NCBI GenBank assembly: GCA_022563595.1
Contig: JADFNB010000016.1
Span: forward strand, 1 to 64,000
Reading direction: 5' to 3'
Source: Gemmatimonadota bacterium
GTDB taxonomy: Bacteria; Gemmatimonadota; Gemmatimonadetes; Gemmatimonadales; GWC2-71-9
DNA length: 64,000 nt
The notes beneath the pieces are model-generated. The model searched no databases. It saw nothing but the letters and a program-made list of their open reading frames with translations, and had not been told where the DNA came from. Made by a program: the position numbers and the translations under genes. This document shows positions 34,154 through 43,371 of the stretch, piece after piece; within the stretch, counting starts at the first letter, position 1; every line of letters starts with the position of its first letter.

Positions 34154-37100
34154 TCACCCTCCCGATGTCGCCCGCGGCCGTGTGCCACCCCGTGACCCAA
34201 CCATGATCCGCGGATACGAGCCGAGCCGCTGGTTCAGCGGCCGGATCTGCCCGTCGATGATCCGGTCCAACGCCACGAGTGCGCTGTCGGCTTCGTCTCG
34301 CAGCTGCCGCATGCGCGTGACTTGCGGCTCGGTCGGGCGCGCCGTTACACCGCCGATCGCGAACATGAGCGAGCGGATTTCCTCGCTCACGCGGGGGCGC
34401 TGGCGGTAGGTCATGCGCGGGGGCGGGCGACGCAGGTACTCGGCGGTCACGGCTTCGAGCGAGTCGATCGCCGCCGTCACCGTGTCGGCAAGGCCGGCAT
34501 CCTCCATGTCATCCGCGTGACTCACCACATCGTGGATATCCGCGAGCTGCGAGACTATGCTCTTGGAGAGATTGATCGCCTCGTTGATCTCGGACGCCAT
34601 TCCGCGGAGCGTGATCAGCGCGTCGAACTGCGCGCGATAGTCGGCGTCACTCATCTCGATGCGCGGATCGCCGCGCAGCTCGAGGTCGCCGCTTACCTGC
34701 CAGTCGCCACCGCTGAGGGCCACCCGGTACCGACCGGGCGGCGCGAGCGGTCCACCACGTGCCCGGAAGAAACCGCCTCTACCACCACTCTCCTGATCCC
34801 GAATCGGAGTAGGGGCCTCGTAGCGGAGATCCCATACCGTCCGGTTCACGCCGGCTTCGAGGTCGCGCAGCGTGATCGAGCGGATCTCCTCGCCCGCCGC
34901 GTCCGCGATCGATAGGGTGACCTCTCGCTCCGGCGCCGCACGCAGATAGAAGTGGATGAGCGCACCGCGCGGCGGGTTGGCCGCACGGTACGAGCGCTGC
35001 CCCAAGGAGGCGTCGCGGCTCGCGATCTGCCAGCGCGTGGCGCGCCGGATCGGGAAGAGCGTGGCGTCACCGTCCAGCGCGTCGGTCAGCGCCTGGAGCG
35101 GCGTCAGGTCGTCCAGTATGTAAGCACCACGTCCATGCGTCCCGATCACGAGATCGTTCTCGCGACGCTGGATCTGGATGTCGCGCACGGACACGGCGGG
35201 CAACCCGTTGCGAATGGAGATCCAATTCCCTCCCATCTCCCAGGAGGCGTAGATCCCGCGCTCCATCCCGACGTAGAGCAGGTTCGGGTTCCGCGGGTCC
35301 TGGCGCACCACTTTCACGTAGTCGTCCTGCGGCAGGGCGGTGGAGAGGTTGCGCCAGTTTCGGCCGTAGTCGGTCGTCATGAATACGTACGGCCTGAAAT
35401 CGTCGCTGCGGTGATTGTCCACCGCAACGAACGCCGTGCCGGAGTCGTGTGGTGACGCCTCGATCTTGGCGATCCAGGCGTACGCCGGCAGTCCGCGTAT
35501 CCGGCGGCCCACTTCGGTCCACGTCGCTCCGCCGTCGCGCGTGATCTGGATATTACCGTCGTCGGTACCCACCCAGATGACGTCCGCTTCCACCGATGAC
35601 TCGGCGATGGTGAGGATCGTGGTGTGGAACTCGGCGGCGGTGTTGTCGGTGTAGATCTCGCCGCCAGACGAGCGTTGCTTTTCCGGATCGTTCGTCGTGA
35701 GGTCGGGACTGATCACGTTCCAGGTGTATCCGAAGTCCCGACTGCGGAACAGCACGTTGCCGCCCCAGTACACGGTTGCGGGATCGTGCGGTGATAGGTG
35801 AATCGGCGCATCCCAGTTGAAGCGATACTCGTGTCCGAGCATCGCGTCGCCCGCCGAGCCCACGATCTTGGGATAGGGGTGGATACGGCGGGTCGCGCCG
35901 GACCGCGTGTCGGTGAGCATGATATTACCGCCCTGCGAGTTGGTATAGATCAGGTGGGGTCGGCCCGGCACCGACTGGCTGTAGAACCCGTCGCCGCCGC
36001 TGATCCTGAACCAATCGTCCTTGATGATTCCCGCCGAGTGGAGCGAGTTCGAGGGACCGCACCAGTTGCCGTTGTCCTGGAGACCGCCGCAGACATAGTA
36101 CGGATCCTGATCGTCCACGTCGATCTGGTAGAACTGGGCCAACGTAACGTTGTTGATGATGTCCCAGGTCTCACCGGCGTCATAGGATATCTGGAACCCG
36201 CCGTCGCTGCCGCTCAGGATGCGATCGCTGTCCAGCGGATCGATCCAGAACGACTGGTGGTCACCGTGCACGCCGCGCGCGATGCGGTTGAAGGTGCGGC
36301 CACCGTCGATCGACTTGTAGAGGCCGCCCGAGAGCGAGTACACGATGTTGGGGTTGTTGGGATCGACGCGGATGTCACTGTAGTAGAACGGGCGGAAGTT
36401 GATGTTGGGGTTGTCGTGCACCATCCGCCAGGTGTCTCCGCCATCCTCCGACCGGAAGAGGGTACCCTCGTGCTTAGCCTCGGTCACCATGTACATGATT
36501 TCCGGATCGCTCCGAGCGATCGCCACGCCGATCCGGGCCATTGGTCCCTCTGGCAGCCCGTCGGTCAGTTTCTCCCACGTGGTCCCGCCGTCCTTGCTAC
36601 GATAGAGGGCGGTCTCCCCGCCGCCATCGTCGAACCGCCACGGGCGGCGGCGGAACGTCCACATGCCGGCGAAGAGTATCCGCGGGTTCGAGAGATCCAT
36701 CGCGAGGTCGGAGCATCCGGTGTTCTCGTCGAGGTAGAGAACCTTGACCCATGTGCCTCCGCCGTCACTCGTCTTGAAGACGCCCCGGTCCGCGTTCGAT
36801 CCCCACTCCCGGCCCAGGGCGCAGACATACGCCACGTCGGGATCGCGTGGATCGATCGCGATACGCTTGATCCGCTCGGTGCCGTCGAGGCCGACGTGCT
36901 TCCACGTGTCACCGCGGTCGACAGAGCGATAGACGCCGTTCCCGTAAGAGACGCTGTTGCGGGGGTCACCTTCCCCCGTGCCCAGCCAGATCACATTCAC
37001 GTCCGACGGAGCTATCGCGATAGCTCCAACAGAGTAATAGGCCTGGTCGGTGAACAGCTCGTCGAAGGTGACACCGGCGTTGGTGGTCCGGAACAGGCCG

Positions 37101-37333
37101 CCGTCGGCACCGGCAACGTAGAAGATCTTGGGGTCCCCCGGGATACCGGCGATGTCGGTGACGCGGCCGCCCATGTTGGCCGGGCCGATGGGACGCCACT
37201 CGAGATGGCGGATGGCATCGGCAATACGAGAGGGGTCCTGGGCCGCCGCCGGAGCGGCAAGGAAAAGGACGGCCACGCAAAGCAGCAACGGGCAGCAGGG
37301 AAGGAAACACGGAACGGACGGGCGCAGTGCCAT
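34154..37333 (-). CDS. Secreted BNR-repeat (sortilin/VPS10-like) exoprotein
   Basis: A 1059-residue protein with signal peptide (LLLCVAVLFLAAPAAAQ). Residues 45-740 contain many BNR/Asp-box blades such as SVDRGDTWKHVGLDG, SKDGGTTWEKLTDG, SEDGGDTWRMVHDN and TRDGGATWTEVGRR, which build one or two large beta-propellers as in sortilin-type or xyloglucanase-type proteins. The C-terminal 300 residues include a fibronectin-like domain and a helical segment. No catalytic residues could be assigned, so calling it a glycosidase would be speculative. An AAGGAG site precedes the ATG. Such genes are numerous in Gemmatimonadota and related phyla. Confidence 0.85.
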   Translation of the reverse strand: MALRPSVPCFLPCCPLLLCVAVLFLAAPAAAQDPSRIADAIRHLEWRPIGPANMGGRVTDIAGIPGDPKIFYVAGADGGLFRTTNAGVTFDELFTDQAYYSVGAIAIAPSDVNVIWLGTGEGDPRNSVSYGNGVYRSVDRGDTWKHVGLDGTERIKRIAIDPRDPDVAYVCALGREWGSNADRGVFKTSDGGGTWVKVLYLDENTGCSDLAMDLSNPRILFAGMWTFRRRPWRFDDGGGETALYRSKDGGTTWEKLTDGLPEGPMARIGVAIARSDPEIMYMVTEAKHEGTLFRSEDGGDTWRMVHDNPNINFRPFYYSDIRVDPNNPNIVYSLSGGLYKSIDGGRTFNRIARGVHGDHQSFWIDPLDSDRILSGSDGGFQISYDAGETWDIINNVTLAQFYQIDVDDQDPYYVCGGLQDNGNWCGPSNSLHSAGIIKDDWFRISGGDGFYSQSVPGRPHLIYTNSQGGNIMLTDTRSGATRRIHPYPKIVGSAGDAMLGHEYRFNWDAPIHLSPHDPATVYWGGNVLFRSRDFGYTWNVISPDLTTNDPEKQRSSGGEIYTDNTAAEFHTTILTIAESSVEADVIWVGTDDGNIQITRDGGATWTEVGRRIRGLPAYAWIAKIEASPHDSGTAFVAVDNHRSDDFRPYVFMTTDYGRNWRNLSTALPQDDYVKVVRQDPRNPNLLYVGMERGIYASWEMGGNWISIRNGLPAVSVRDIQIQRRENDLVIGTHGRGAYILDDLTPLQALTDALDGDATLFPIRRATRWQIASRDASLGQRSYRAANPPRGALIHFYLRAAPEREVTLSIADAAGEEIRSITLRDLEAGVNRTVWDLRYEAPTPIRDQESGGRGGFFRARGGPLAPPGRYRVALSGGDWQVSGDLELRGDPRIEMSDADYRAQFDALITLRGMASEINEAINLSKSIVSQLADIHDVVSHADDMEDAGLADTVTAAIDSLEAVTAEYLRRPPPRMTYRQRPRVSEEIRSLMFAIGGVTARPTEPQVTRMRQLRDEADSALVALDRIIDGQIRPLNQRLGSYPRIMVGSRGGTRPRATSGG

Positions 37334-37470
37334 ACGGGCAGGCTCCTTACACCTGGGTGACCGGCCTGCGGGGCCGGGTACATCGAGGATTGGACCGCTA
37401 TAGAATCGACGTCCGGCCCCGCAACGTCAATACGGGGTCGACGACGCGGTGTTGTCCACGAGGGAAGGAC

Positions 37471-37944
37471 TCACGGCTCGGCGTGATCTGCCAGCCCTCC
37501 ACCGCGTCCCCTGTCCCCCGCCCCTCTCTCATAGGGAATGATATGCTCCCATTCGTCCGCATCGGAACGCGCCACGACCGCGACGACCGGCTCGGTGTCG
37601 CTCATGTTGAACACCTCGTGCGGCACGCCGGGCTCGATGAAGATGAAATCCCCCGCTTCGTTCTCTACGCTGTGCCGGAGCCCGGGACCGAATTCATGTC
37701 GCACGCGCCCTTCCAACAGGTAGAGCATTACCTCGAATCCATCATGAATGTGTGCGTAGGCGACCCCGCCCGGCGGAATCGTCGCGACGTTCATCGAGAG
37801 GTGCCTGGCACCCACGTTCCCTGCGTGCATGCCGGTCTTGTAGCGGATGCCGTTCCAGCCGCGGCAGATACCACTCGCGCGGATTACCAGAATACCGTCT
37901 CCGCCCTCTACCGGAGCCGGCTTGTCGTCGTAGGATCCATTCAT
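37471..37944 (-). CDS. Single-domain cupin protein
   Basis: A 157-residue cupin. The two metal motifs are recognisable: GGVAYAHIHDGFEVMLYLLEG (HxH-x-E) and FIFIEPGVPHEVFNMSD (G-x-PH). It probably binds a divalent metal and acts as a small enzyme or sensor; the substrate is unknown. The C-terminal 20 residues are disordered. Monocistronic, about 137 bases from the exoprotein start. Confidence 0.82.
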   Translation of the reverse strand: MNGSYDDKPAPVEGGDGILVIRASGICRGWNGIRYKTGMHAGNVGARHLSMNVATIPPGGVAYAHIHDGFEVMLYLLEGRVRHEFGPGLRHSVENEAGDFIFIEPGVPHEVFNMSDTEPVVAVVARSDADEWEHIIPYERGAGDRGRGGGLADHAEP

Positions 37945-38001
37945 CGGTCACGGTGCTCCGTCAGCGGTTGGCATCAAGATACGCGAAACAGTCGTCCCCT
38001 G

Positions 38002-38048
38002 AGATCCTTCGCCTCGTTCAGGATGTCACCTACTTCGCTCAGGATGAC
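38002..38048. repeat. Intergenic GGATCCTTCGC/CAGGATGAC repeat, one and a half copies
   Basis: AGATCCTTCGCCTCGTTCAG at 38002 continues to GGATGTC at 38027, then a partial copy TACTTCGCTCAGGATGAC follows (38031-38048). The same unit occurs at 55275-55300. On the other strand it encodes the peptide HPERSEGS, well known from intergenic repeats of Acidobacteria-like and Gemmatimonadota genomes. Confidence 0.6.
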
Positions 38049-38159
38049 AACAACATCCTAGTGTGGTGTCGCCGAAATAGTGCTGCTATTCGGACGCCCC
38101 CGCATCCCGCCCGGGCACAGTGACGCCCTCGGTAGCTACCATACTTCGGCCACACCACA

Positions 38160-39080
38160 CTAGAGTCTCAGGAAGGAACCGATCAGATCGGACATCTCCG
38201 GCGTGCGGAGGTAGCCGTACGATTTGTGGTGGTTCGCGTCTCCACTCGGCGACGTGTAGTCGTTCAGCACGAGATCGTCCACAACCCGCACGCCGAGCGC
38301 GTTCGGTCCGTAGTCGTCACGGAGATGTGTGTCGAAGGCCACGGGATCCTTCCGATCGGAGAGGTTCGCCCAGCGCTCCGTCACGATTGACGGCGTTCTC
38401 ACTTTGCCGTCCCACCGTAGTCTCTTGGTGCGTTCCTTGACGATCTGTAGCCCGAGCGGTGCTCCGATGGTGACGTAATGGGAGACGCGGACCCCCTTGT
38501 CGGGTCGGCCGAGATGGCGCAGGACGTTGTAACTCATGATCGATCCCATCGAGTGGGCGATGAGCATGATCCGGTCGTCCTTGTGCGCCAGCAGCGGCGC
38601 CCGGCACTCGTCGTCAAGGACCCGTCCCGCCTGCCGGCGCCGGCCGTTGCGGTCGCGGATCATTTGCCTCGCGCTCCAGTAGAACGCCAAATCCTTGAGC
38701 TTCTTCTCGAGCAGCCGATCGGCGAGCTGGTCCAATCCGATGGCGCTCTTCAGTCCTTCGAGCCCACGTGATACGTGCTCCCGCACGTCGCCGCGCACAC
38801 GATCGTACCACCGGTCGTCGTAACGCTGGAGCGCGCCGCGCTTGGCCGGTACGTACGGTTGGTCGTTGTAGAGCGCGTCGAACGAGAAATCTTTGTCGTC
38901 GTGCAGCGGGTTCTTGTAGAGCAGGTCGGCCCAATAGACCATCTCGAAACGAAACCGCGGGTTCGGGACGCGCAGGTTCTTCCGGAGCCCTTCCCTGATC
39001 GACGCTTTCCACCAGTCGGCCAGGACGCGACGGCGGCCTTTGTTGGCCAGGCCGTGAATACCAATGATCACTTTCGCCAT
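38160..39080 (-). CDS. Alpha/beta-hydrolase-fold protein, lipase-like
   Basis: A 306-residue protein with no signal peptide. It starts VIIGIHGLANKG (HG oxyanion-hole motif) and has the nucleophile elbow LIAHSMGSIMSYNVL, with Ser in G-x-S-x-G-like AHSMGS. The likely acid and His come later (NDYTSPSGDANHHKSYG). It resembles intracellular lipase or esterase-like proteins of unknown substrate. It is 22 bases upstream of the dipeptidase gene in transcription order after that gene, so the two may be cotranscribed. GAGGAG precedes the start. Confidence 0.78.
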   Translation of the reverse strand: MAKVIIGIHGLANKGRRRVLADWWKASIREGLRKNLRVPNPRFRFEMVYWADLLYKNPLHDDKDFSFDALYNDQPYVPAKRGALQRYDDRWYDRVRGDVREHVSRGLEGLKSAIGLDQLADRLLEKKLKDLAFYWSARQMIRDRNGRRRQAGRVLDDECRAPLLAHKDDRIMLIAHSMGSIMSYNVLRHLGRPDKGVRVSHYVTIGAPLGLQIVKERTKRLRWDGKVRTPSIVTERWANLSDRKDPVAFDTHLRDDYGPNALGVRVVDDLVLNDYTSPSGDANHHKSYGYLRTPEMSDLIGSFLRL

Positions 39081-39102
39081 GGGTTACCGCTCCTCTACCG
39101 GA

Positions 39103-40251
39103 TCACTGCCAACCTGCTCGCAGCACGCGCATCGCATTGCCGCCCAGAATCCTCTTCACGTCCGATTCAGCGAGCTGCATGTCGTCCAGCAACATCCGTG
39201 TCACCTCGCCGAGCCGGGACGCGTCTTGCACGTCATCGGGCGGGTCGGTGAAGCCGTCGAAATCGGTGCCGAGCATCACGTGGTCCCACGATCCCGTGAC
39301 TCCGTGGATGTGTTCCATCGTCTTCCGGATCATCGGAAGACCCTCGTGGTGCTCCTTCTCATCGCTCGAGAGCCAGTAGGGCATGAAGATGATCCCGATC
39401 CCGCCGTTACGACGCTGGATCTCACGGATCTCGTCGTCATGGAGGTTGTAGGGATCATGGCGGTATCGCTTGACACCGATATGGCTCGCCACTATCGGTC
39501 GGGCGCTGTCCACCTCCGCGTACACCGCCGCGCGCGCGGCCTCGTTGCAGTGGGTCACGTCCACGATCATGTCGAGATCGCTCATCTTCCGGAGCACCGT
39601 ACGACCCTTGTCCGTGAGCGCCGGCGTGTCCCCCAGACCGAAGTTCAGGCGGCAGAGCCGCTTGATGATCATGCCCTCGGGAATCCCGTCGGCGGGCACC
39701 GCGAGACCGTTGCTGTAGAAGTGCGTGAGCGTGATCATCGCCACGCCACGCCGGGCGAGTGTCCCCAGATCCTTCTCCACGTCCGGGCCGAGCACGTGCG
39801 CCCCCTCGACCGTGTGGACGAAGGCAATCTTGCCCGCCCGCCGGATGCGCTCTATATCGGCCACGTCTTGTGCTAGCTCCGTCCGGTCGGGACGCCGCAG
39901 TAGCTCGCGTTCCATCGCGTCCATGATCTCGAGCAGCCGCTCGAATGGGTCTCCGTGCATGATCCGCAGGTAGACGGGCACCAGTAAGAACGCCGCGGCG
40001 CCCAGCACGAAACAGTCCTTGAAGAGCTTGCGTTCCGGGAGGTGGAGGGCGGACCAGACGACGCCCACTCCGCCTTTCTCGAGCATCTTGAAGTCGGTGC
40101 GTGATGTGAGCGGATCGAACCCGCTGGCCGACCAGTAGTGGTGCCAGAGGTTGCGGCGGAAGAGCCACGCCTTCATCGACGGATGTGCGTGGACGTCCGT
40201 GAGCGGTGCCTCGCGGTGGATGCGGGCGATCGTTTCGCTGGAAGCGGTCAT
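39103..40251 (-). CDS. Membrane dipeptidase-like (M19) metallohydrolase
   Basis: A 382-residue TIM-barrel hydrolase of the renal dipeptidase family. Ligands: DVHAHP (21-23), HTVEGAHVL with the bridging Glu, IVDVTHCNEAA and PIVASHIGVKR. Canonical M19 enzymes have H-x-D in the first motif; this one has H-x-H, closer to other amidohydrolases. The C-terminus keeps GTDFDGFTDPP. There is no signal peptide, so it acts in the cytoplasm, probably on D-amino-acid dipeptides or a related amide. It lies between a hydrolase and a phosphoesterase gene on the same strand. Confidence 0.85.
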   Translation of the reverse strand: MTASSETIARIHREAPLTDVHAHPSMKAWLFRRNLWHHYWSASGFDPLTSRTDFKMLEKGGVGVVWSALHLPERKLFKDCFVLGAAAFLLVPVYLRIMHGDPFERLLEIMDAMERELLRRPDRTELAQDVADIERIRRAGKIAFVHTVEGAHVLGPDVEKDLGTLARRGVAMITLTHFYSNGLAVPADGIPEGMIIKRLCRLNFGLGDTPALTDKGRTVLRKMSDLDMIVDVTHCNEAARAAVYAEVDSARPIVASHIGVKRYRHDPYNLHDDEIREIQRRNGGIGIIFMPYWLSSDEKEHHEGLPMIRKTMEHIHGVTGSWDHVMLGTDFDGFTDPPDDVQDASRLGEVTRMLLDDMQLAESDVKRILGGNAMRVLRAGWQ

Positions 40252-40376
40252 CGTTTGCCCGGGTTCTGCGGCATCGGTCGATATGGCGTCTAGTCTCCTC
40301 GCCGCACCCCCACCCCCACTCCGCCTATCGCAGCTCGATCCGGGGATGGGTGCTCATGAGCCACACTTCCGTACCG

Positions 40377-41651
40377 CTATAGCTGTTTCAGTCCCCGCCA
40401 CTCCCGCGGATCCCCCCCGTCAGACACCCAGACGTACGTGGGTTTCTTGTCTTTCGTCCAGCTCCCGGAGTTGATGTAACGCCCGCCCCTGGCATCCTTG
40501 GCCGGGAGGAACACGTACCGCCGTCGGTGGGTGTGTCCCAGCACTATCGTCGCGTAGGTCTGCCTGCTCAGGCGCGGGAACGGATCGTGCTTCCCAGTGA
40601 ACATCGACATCGCACCCTCCCAGTACTCATCGACGTGGGCGCCCCAGTTCACCGGAACGGTCCGGCCTGGGAGGCCGATGCTCCGGACACGTGAGATCCC
40701 GCCCGGCGGAGCGCCGGGCGGCTTCCGCTCGAACTTGCGGTGTTTGCGCTTCGCCCGAGTGAACACCTGTGCCAGCGCAGCGACGAGGAGATCATCCGGT
40801 TCCAGTTTCCGGCCCTGAGCCTTCCACTCGCGGTAAACAGCCTGAAGCGCCGGTTGCGGCGGCATGAACGGGACGATCCCGGAATCGAACGCCTCGAAGT
40901 ACTCCAGGAAGAACTTGAGTGCCTGAGGTTGTTTGCCCGCGCCACCAAAGGTACGGTTCAACATCCATCCCAGCGCCTCGGTGAACGGCCGATCGCCGAA
41001 CCTGTAGCTGGCCCGGATGCGATTCCAGACAAACCGCAGGAAGTAGAAGCCCGCCGCCTCTTCGTCGAACACGTCGAAACGGTTGTAGTCCGAGTCCTCG
41101 GAGAACTGGTTGCCGTGCTCTACGTAGAGCCCGAGATCCGGATCCTCGTAGTACAACTCGAACTCGATCCGAGCGCCCACGTCCGATCCGCCGACGCGGC
41201 TGATGGTCGTGCGGAAGTGATCCTGGAGATCCGGATGAACCATCGCGTGGTCGTGGTTGCCGGGAAGGTATACCAGACGCGTTCGCGGCTGCAGCAGCAA
41301 TCCCACAACCGCCCGCGCCACTGCGGGGTGCGCGCGGAACGCGGCTGTGATCTGCCGTTTTCCCCGACGGACGGCCTTCTGCCGCGCGCGCGGGGTTCGT
41401 GCCGGGAACTCCAGGTCCGCCGTGAGTCTCCGCACCGCGCCCGGTAACACCTCGGCGGCAGGCACGATCGCCCAGAGGTCGAGCATATCTCCGTTCATCA
41501 CCAGCGTCAGCTCCACACCTTCCCGGTCGACGTACTGCCGCAGATCGGAGCAAAACCTCAGCAGTTTCTTGTCGTACTTGAACGAATCCAACCGATCCCC
41601 TTGACCGATATGGAAGTCGCTGACGATCACGGCAACTCGCTTGCGACGCAT
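40377..41651 (-). CDS. Calcineurin-like metallophosphoesterase
   Basis: A 424-residue protein. All five metallophosphoesterase motifs are visible: VSDFHIG, NGDMLDLW, PGNHDHAM, VEHGNQF and LGHTHRRR, giving a binuclear metal site. Between the fourth and fifth motifs there is a long helical insertion (about 210-340) absent from small family members. It may be a phospholipid-metabolism enzyme (LpxH or UDP-sugar hydrolase-like), but the insertion makes that uncertain. Soluble, no signal peptide. Confidence 0.83.
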   Translation of the reverse strand: MRRKRVAVIVSDFHIGQGDRLDSFKYDKKLLRFCSDLRQYVDREGVELTLVMNGDMLDLWAIVPAAEVLPGAVRRLTADLEFPARTPRARQKAVRRGKRQITAAFRAHPAVARAVVGLLLQPRTRLVYLPGNHDHAMVHPDLQDHFRTTISRVGGSDVGARIEFELYYEDPDLGLYVEHGNQFSEDSDYNRFDVFDEEAAGFYFLRFVWNRIRASYRFGDRPFTEALGWMLNRTFGGAGKQPQALKFFLEYFEAFDSGIVPFMPPQPALQAVYREWKAQGRKLEPDDLLVAALAQVFTRAKRKHRKFERKPPGAPPGGISRVRSIGLPGRTVPVNWGAHVDEYWEGAMSMFTGKHDPFPRLSRQTYATIVLGHTHRRRYVFLPAKDARGGRYINSGSWTKDKKPTYVWVSDGGDPREWRGLKQL

Positions 41652-41856
41652 CCGTCACCTCCGGTGATGGTGGACTCGAGAGTTCCGTCGCGATGAACGT
41701 CTTGCGCGAATAGCTGTGATTGAAAGATCCGGCTCAGTTGTCCGGCGGGCTAGGGGCGATTCGCGACACGACACTGGGGTCGGTATCCCGAGCGGTCGCA
41801 ACGAAAAGTCCGCGCGCCGCTACCAAGCCGGGCGAATCATCATCGGACGCCCGCGA

Positions 41857-42333
41857 TCAGCGCCGGGCGTAGACCGACGGTGGGCTGGTACGATCGAACG
41901 CGAACACCGCGTACGGCTCCGGATTGGGACCTTCCATCCCGGGTGATCCTTCCGGCATCCCTGGCACCGCAAGCCCCGTGATGGCCGGGCGTTCCTCGAG
42001 CATTTGCTCGATCACGTCCGCGGGGACATGTCCCTCGACGACGTAGCCGTCGACGACGGCGGTGTGGCAGCCTGCGAGGGCATCGTGTACGCCGTGGTCG
42101 GCCCGAATGACGGCAAGCGCGTAGAAGTCCGGCACATCTCTGGTTTCAACTTCAAATCCGTGTTCCTGTAGGTGCACGACCCACTTGGAGCAGCACCCTC
42201 AGGTAGGGGTCTTGTAGACGGTGATCGTGGGGCGCGCCGCCGCCGCGCTCGAGAATGTGGCGAGCCCTACGCCGCCAAGCGCCACGACAGCCAGGGCGCC
42301 AATACCCAGTTTCCAGCTACGATTGAGCTGCAT
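41857..42333 (-). CDS. DUF411 periplasmic metal-binding protein with in-frame TGA (possible selenocysteine)
   Basis: Joining the two halves across TGA (42201-42199, codon 45) gives a complete DUF411 protein of 158 residues counting the TGA position. It starts MQLNRSWKLGIGALAVVALG, a signal peptide. The family signature is usually TPTCGCC; here TPT-TGA-GCCSKWVVHLQ, with the TGA exactly at the first Cys. Downstream, GLAVPGMPEGSPGMEGPNPE is fully conserved and no other defect is present. DUF411 proteins bind copper or other thiophilic metals in the periplasm. Either selenocysteine replaces cysteine, or TGC has mutated to TGA. A GGTGC/GCACC stem follows the TGA but does not fit the bacterial SECIS rule cleanly. 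There is a 150-base gap upstream without a clear promoter. Confidence 0.72.
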
Positions 42334-42483
42334 GATCCCCCCTTGCCAGTACGAGACCGGGTTTGACCTCACCGGTCTTCTCAACAAACCTACCGGCGTA
42401 GCCTCACAGAACCCTGATCAGTTTGTGAAGACAAGTCAATAATGGACGACGGTGCCGGTCGCGCGCCGACAAACGCTAGGCAC

Positions 42484-43281
42484 TCAATCACGGGAGTCGC
42501 GCCGCCCCATCTCCCGCGCCATCGCTCCCAGCGCCCGGTACAGCTCCAACACGCGCGGCGGCAACACCTCGCGATGCTTGGATAACGTTTCCTCGTCCCC
42601 TCGCACGACCGGCCCCGTCAACGCCTGACGCGGACCAGCGCGCGCGACGTTCTGTAACGTCCCTTCCATCAACCGGCCCAGCCCGCGCCGAGCGGTCTCT
42701 TCGTCGAGGCCGCACTCAACCATCAACTGTTCCGCCACTGCTGCCAGGACAACCAGGTAGTTCGACGCGATCACCGCAGCCGCGTGGTACTTCGCCTTCA
42801 CCTTGGGATCGATCACCACCGGCACCATTGCCAGGCTCTCGGCGATCTCTCGCGCCGCTTTCGTAGCACGCGGATCGCCGGTGATGGCGGCGAGCGCTCC
42901 TATCAGTCGCTCGGCGGCCGTCTCCGCGGCCGCCATCGCCTGCAACGGATGCATCGTACCCAGGGCAGCACCGGTCACTTCCAGCACCCGAAGCGGTGCT
43001 TCATCGAGGATCCCGGAGAGGTGTAGGACCACGTGATCCCGCGTCACCCCACCCCATTCCGCGGCCTCCGCCGCGGCCGACGCGATGGCATGGTCCTGGA
43101 CGGCGAGGATGATCACGCCGACCTCGGCGAGCCATGGCGGCTGACCGCCATACGAAAAGACGAGCGGCGCGGGCACATCCGCCCGCCGCCGCCCGTGCAG
43201 GTAAACCTCGTGACCGGCCTCCTGGAGTGCCAGACCGAGTCCCCTACCGGCCCGCCCCGCCCCAACGATTCCGATCTTCAT
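42484..43281 (-). CDS. DUF2520 Rossmann-fold protein (NADP-binding, PanE/ProC-like)
   Basis: A 265-residue protein with a nucleotide-binding start MKIGIVGAGRAGRGLGLALQ and a second domain DPKVKAKYHAAAVIASNYLV, the DUF2520 hallmark. The family is related to ketopantoate reductase and pyrroline-5-carboxylate reductase, but its reaction is unknown. It is transcribed after ctp, 90 bases downstream, with a GC-rich repeat between them. Confidence 0.85.
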   Translation of the reverse strand: MKIGIVGAGRAGRGLGLALQEAGHEVYLHGRRRADVPAPLVFSYGGQPPWLAEVGVIILAVQDHAIASAAAEAAEWGGVTRDHVVLHLSGILDEAPLRVLEVTGAALGTMHPLQAMAAAETAAERLIGALAAITGDPRATKAAREIAESLAMVPVVIDPKVKAKYHAAAVIASNYLVVLAAVAEQLMVECGLDEETARRGLGRLMEGTLQNVARAGPRQALTGPVVRGDEETLSKHREVLPPRVLELYRALGAMAREMGRRDSRD

Positions 43282-43338
43282 CCGGGGAATGTAGCACCGC
43301 GGTCACCGGGTCTGCCCTGAGTCCCGCCGCCACCGCCG

Positions 43339-43361
43339 AACCCGGGGGTCAGCCCGGGGCC
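43339..43361. repeat. REP-like GC-rich inverted repeat, copy 1
   Basis: The stretch contains GTCAGCCCGGGG, also present at 47050-47061. Left and right halves are partly complementary (CCCGGG arms). It lies in the gap between ctp and the DUF2520 gene. Confidence 0.45.
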
Positions 43362-43371
43362 AAGGGAGAGT

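Noticed and set aside
35798-37360. 520-codon plus-strand frame opposite the BNR exoprotein
   Set aside because: Minus strand has signal peptide and many BNR boxes; the plus frame has none.
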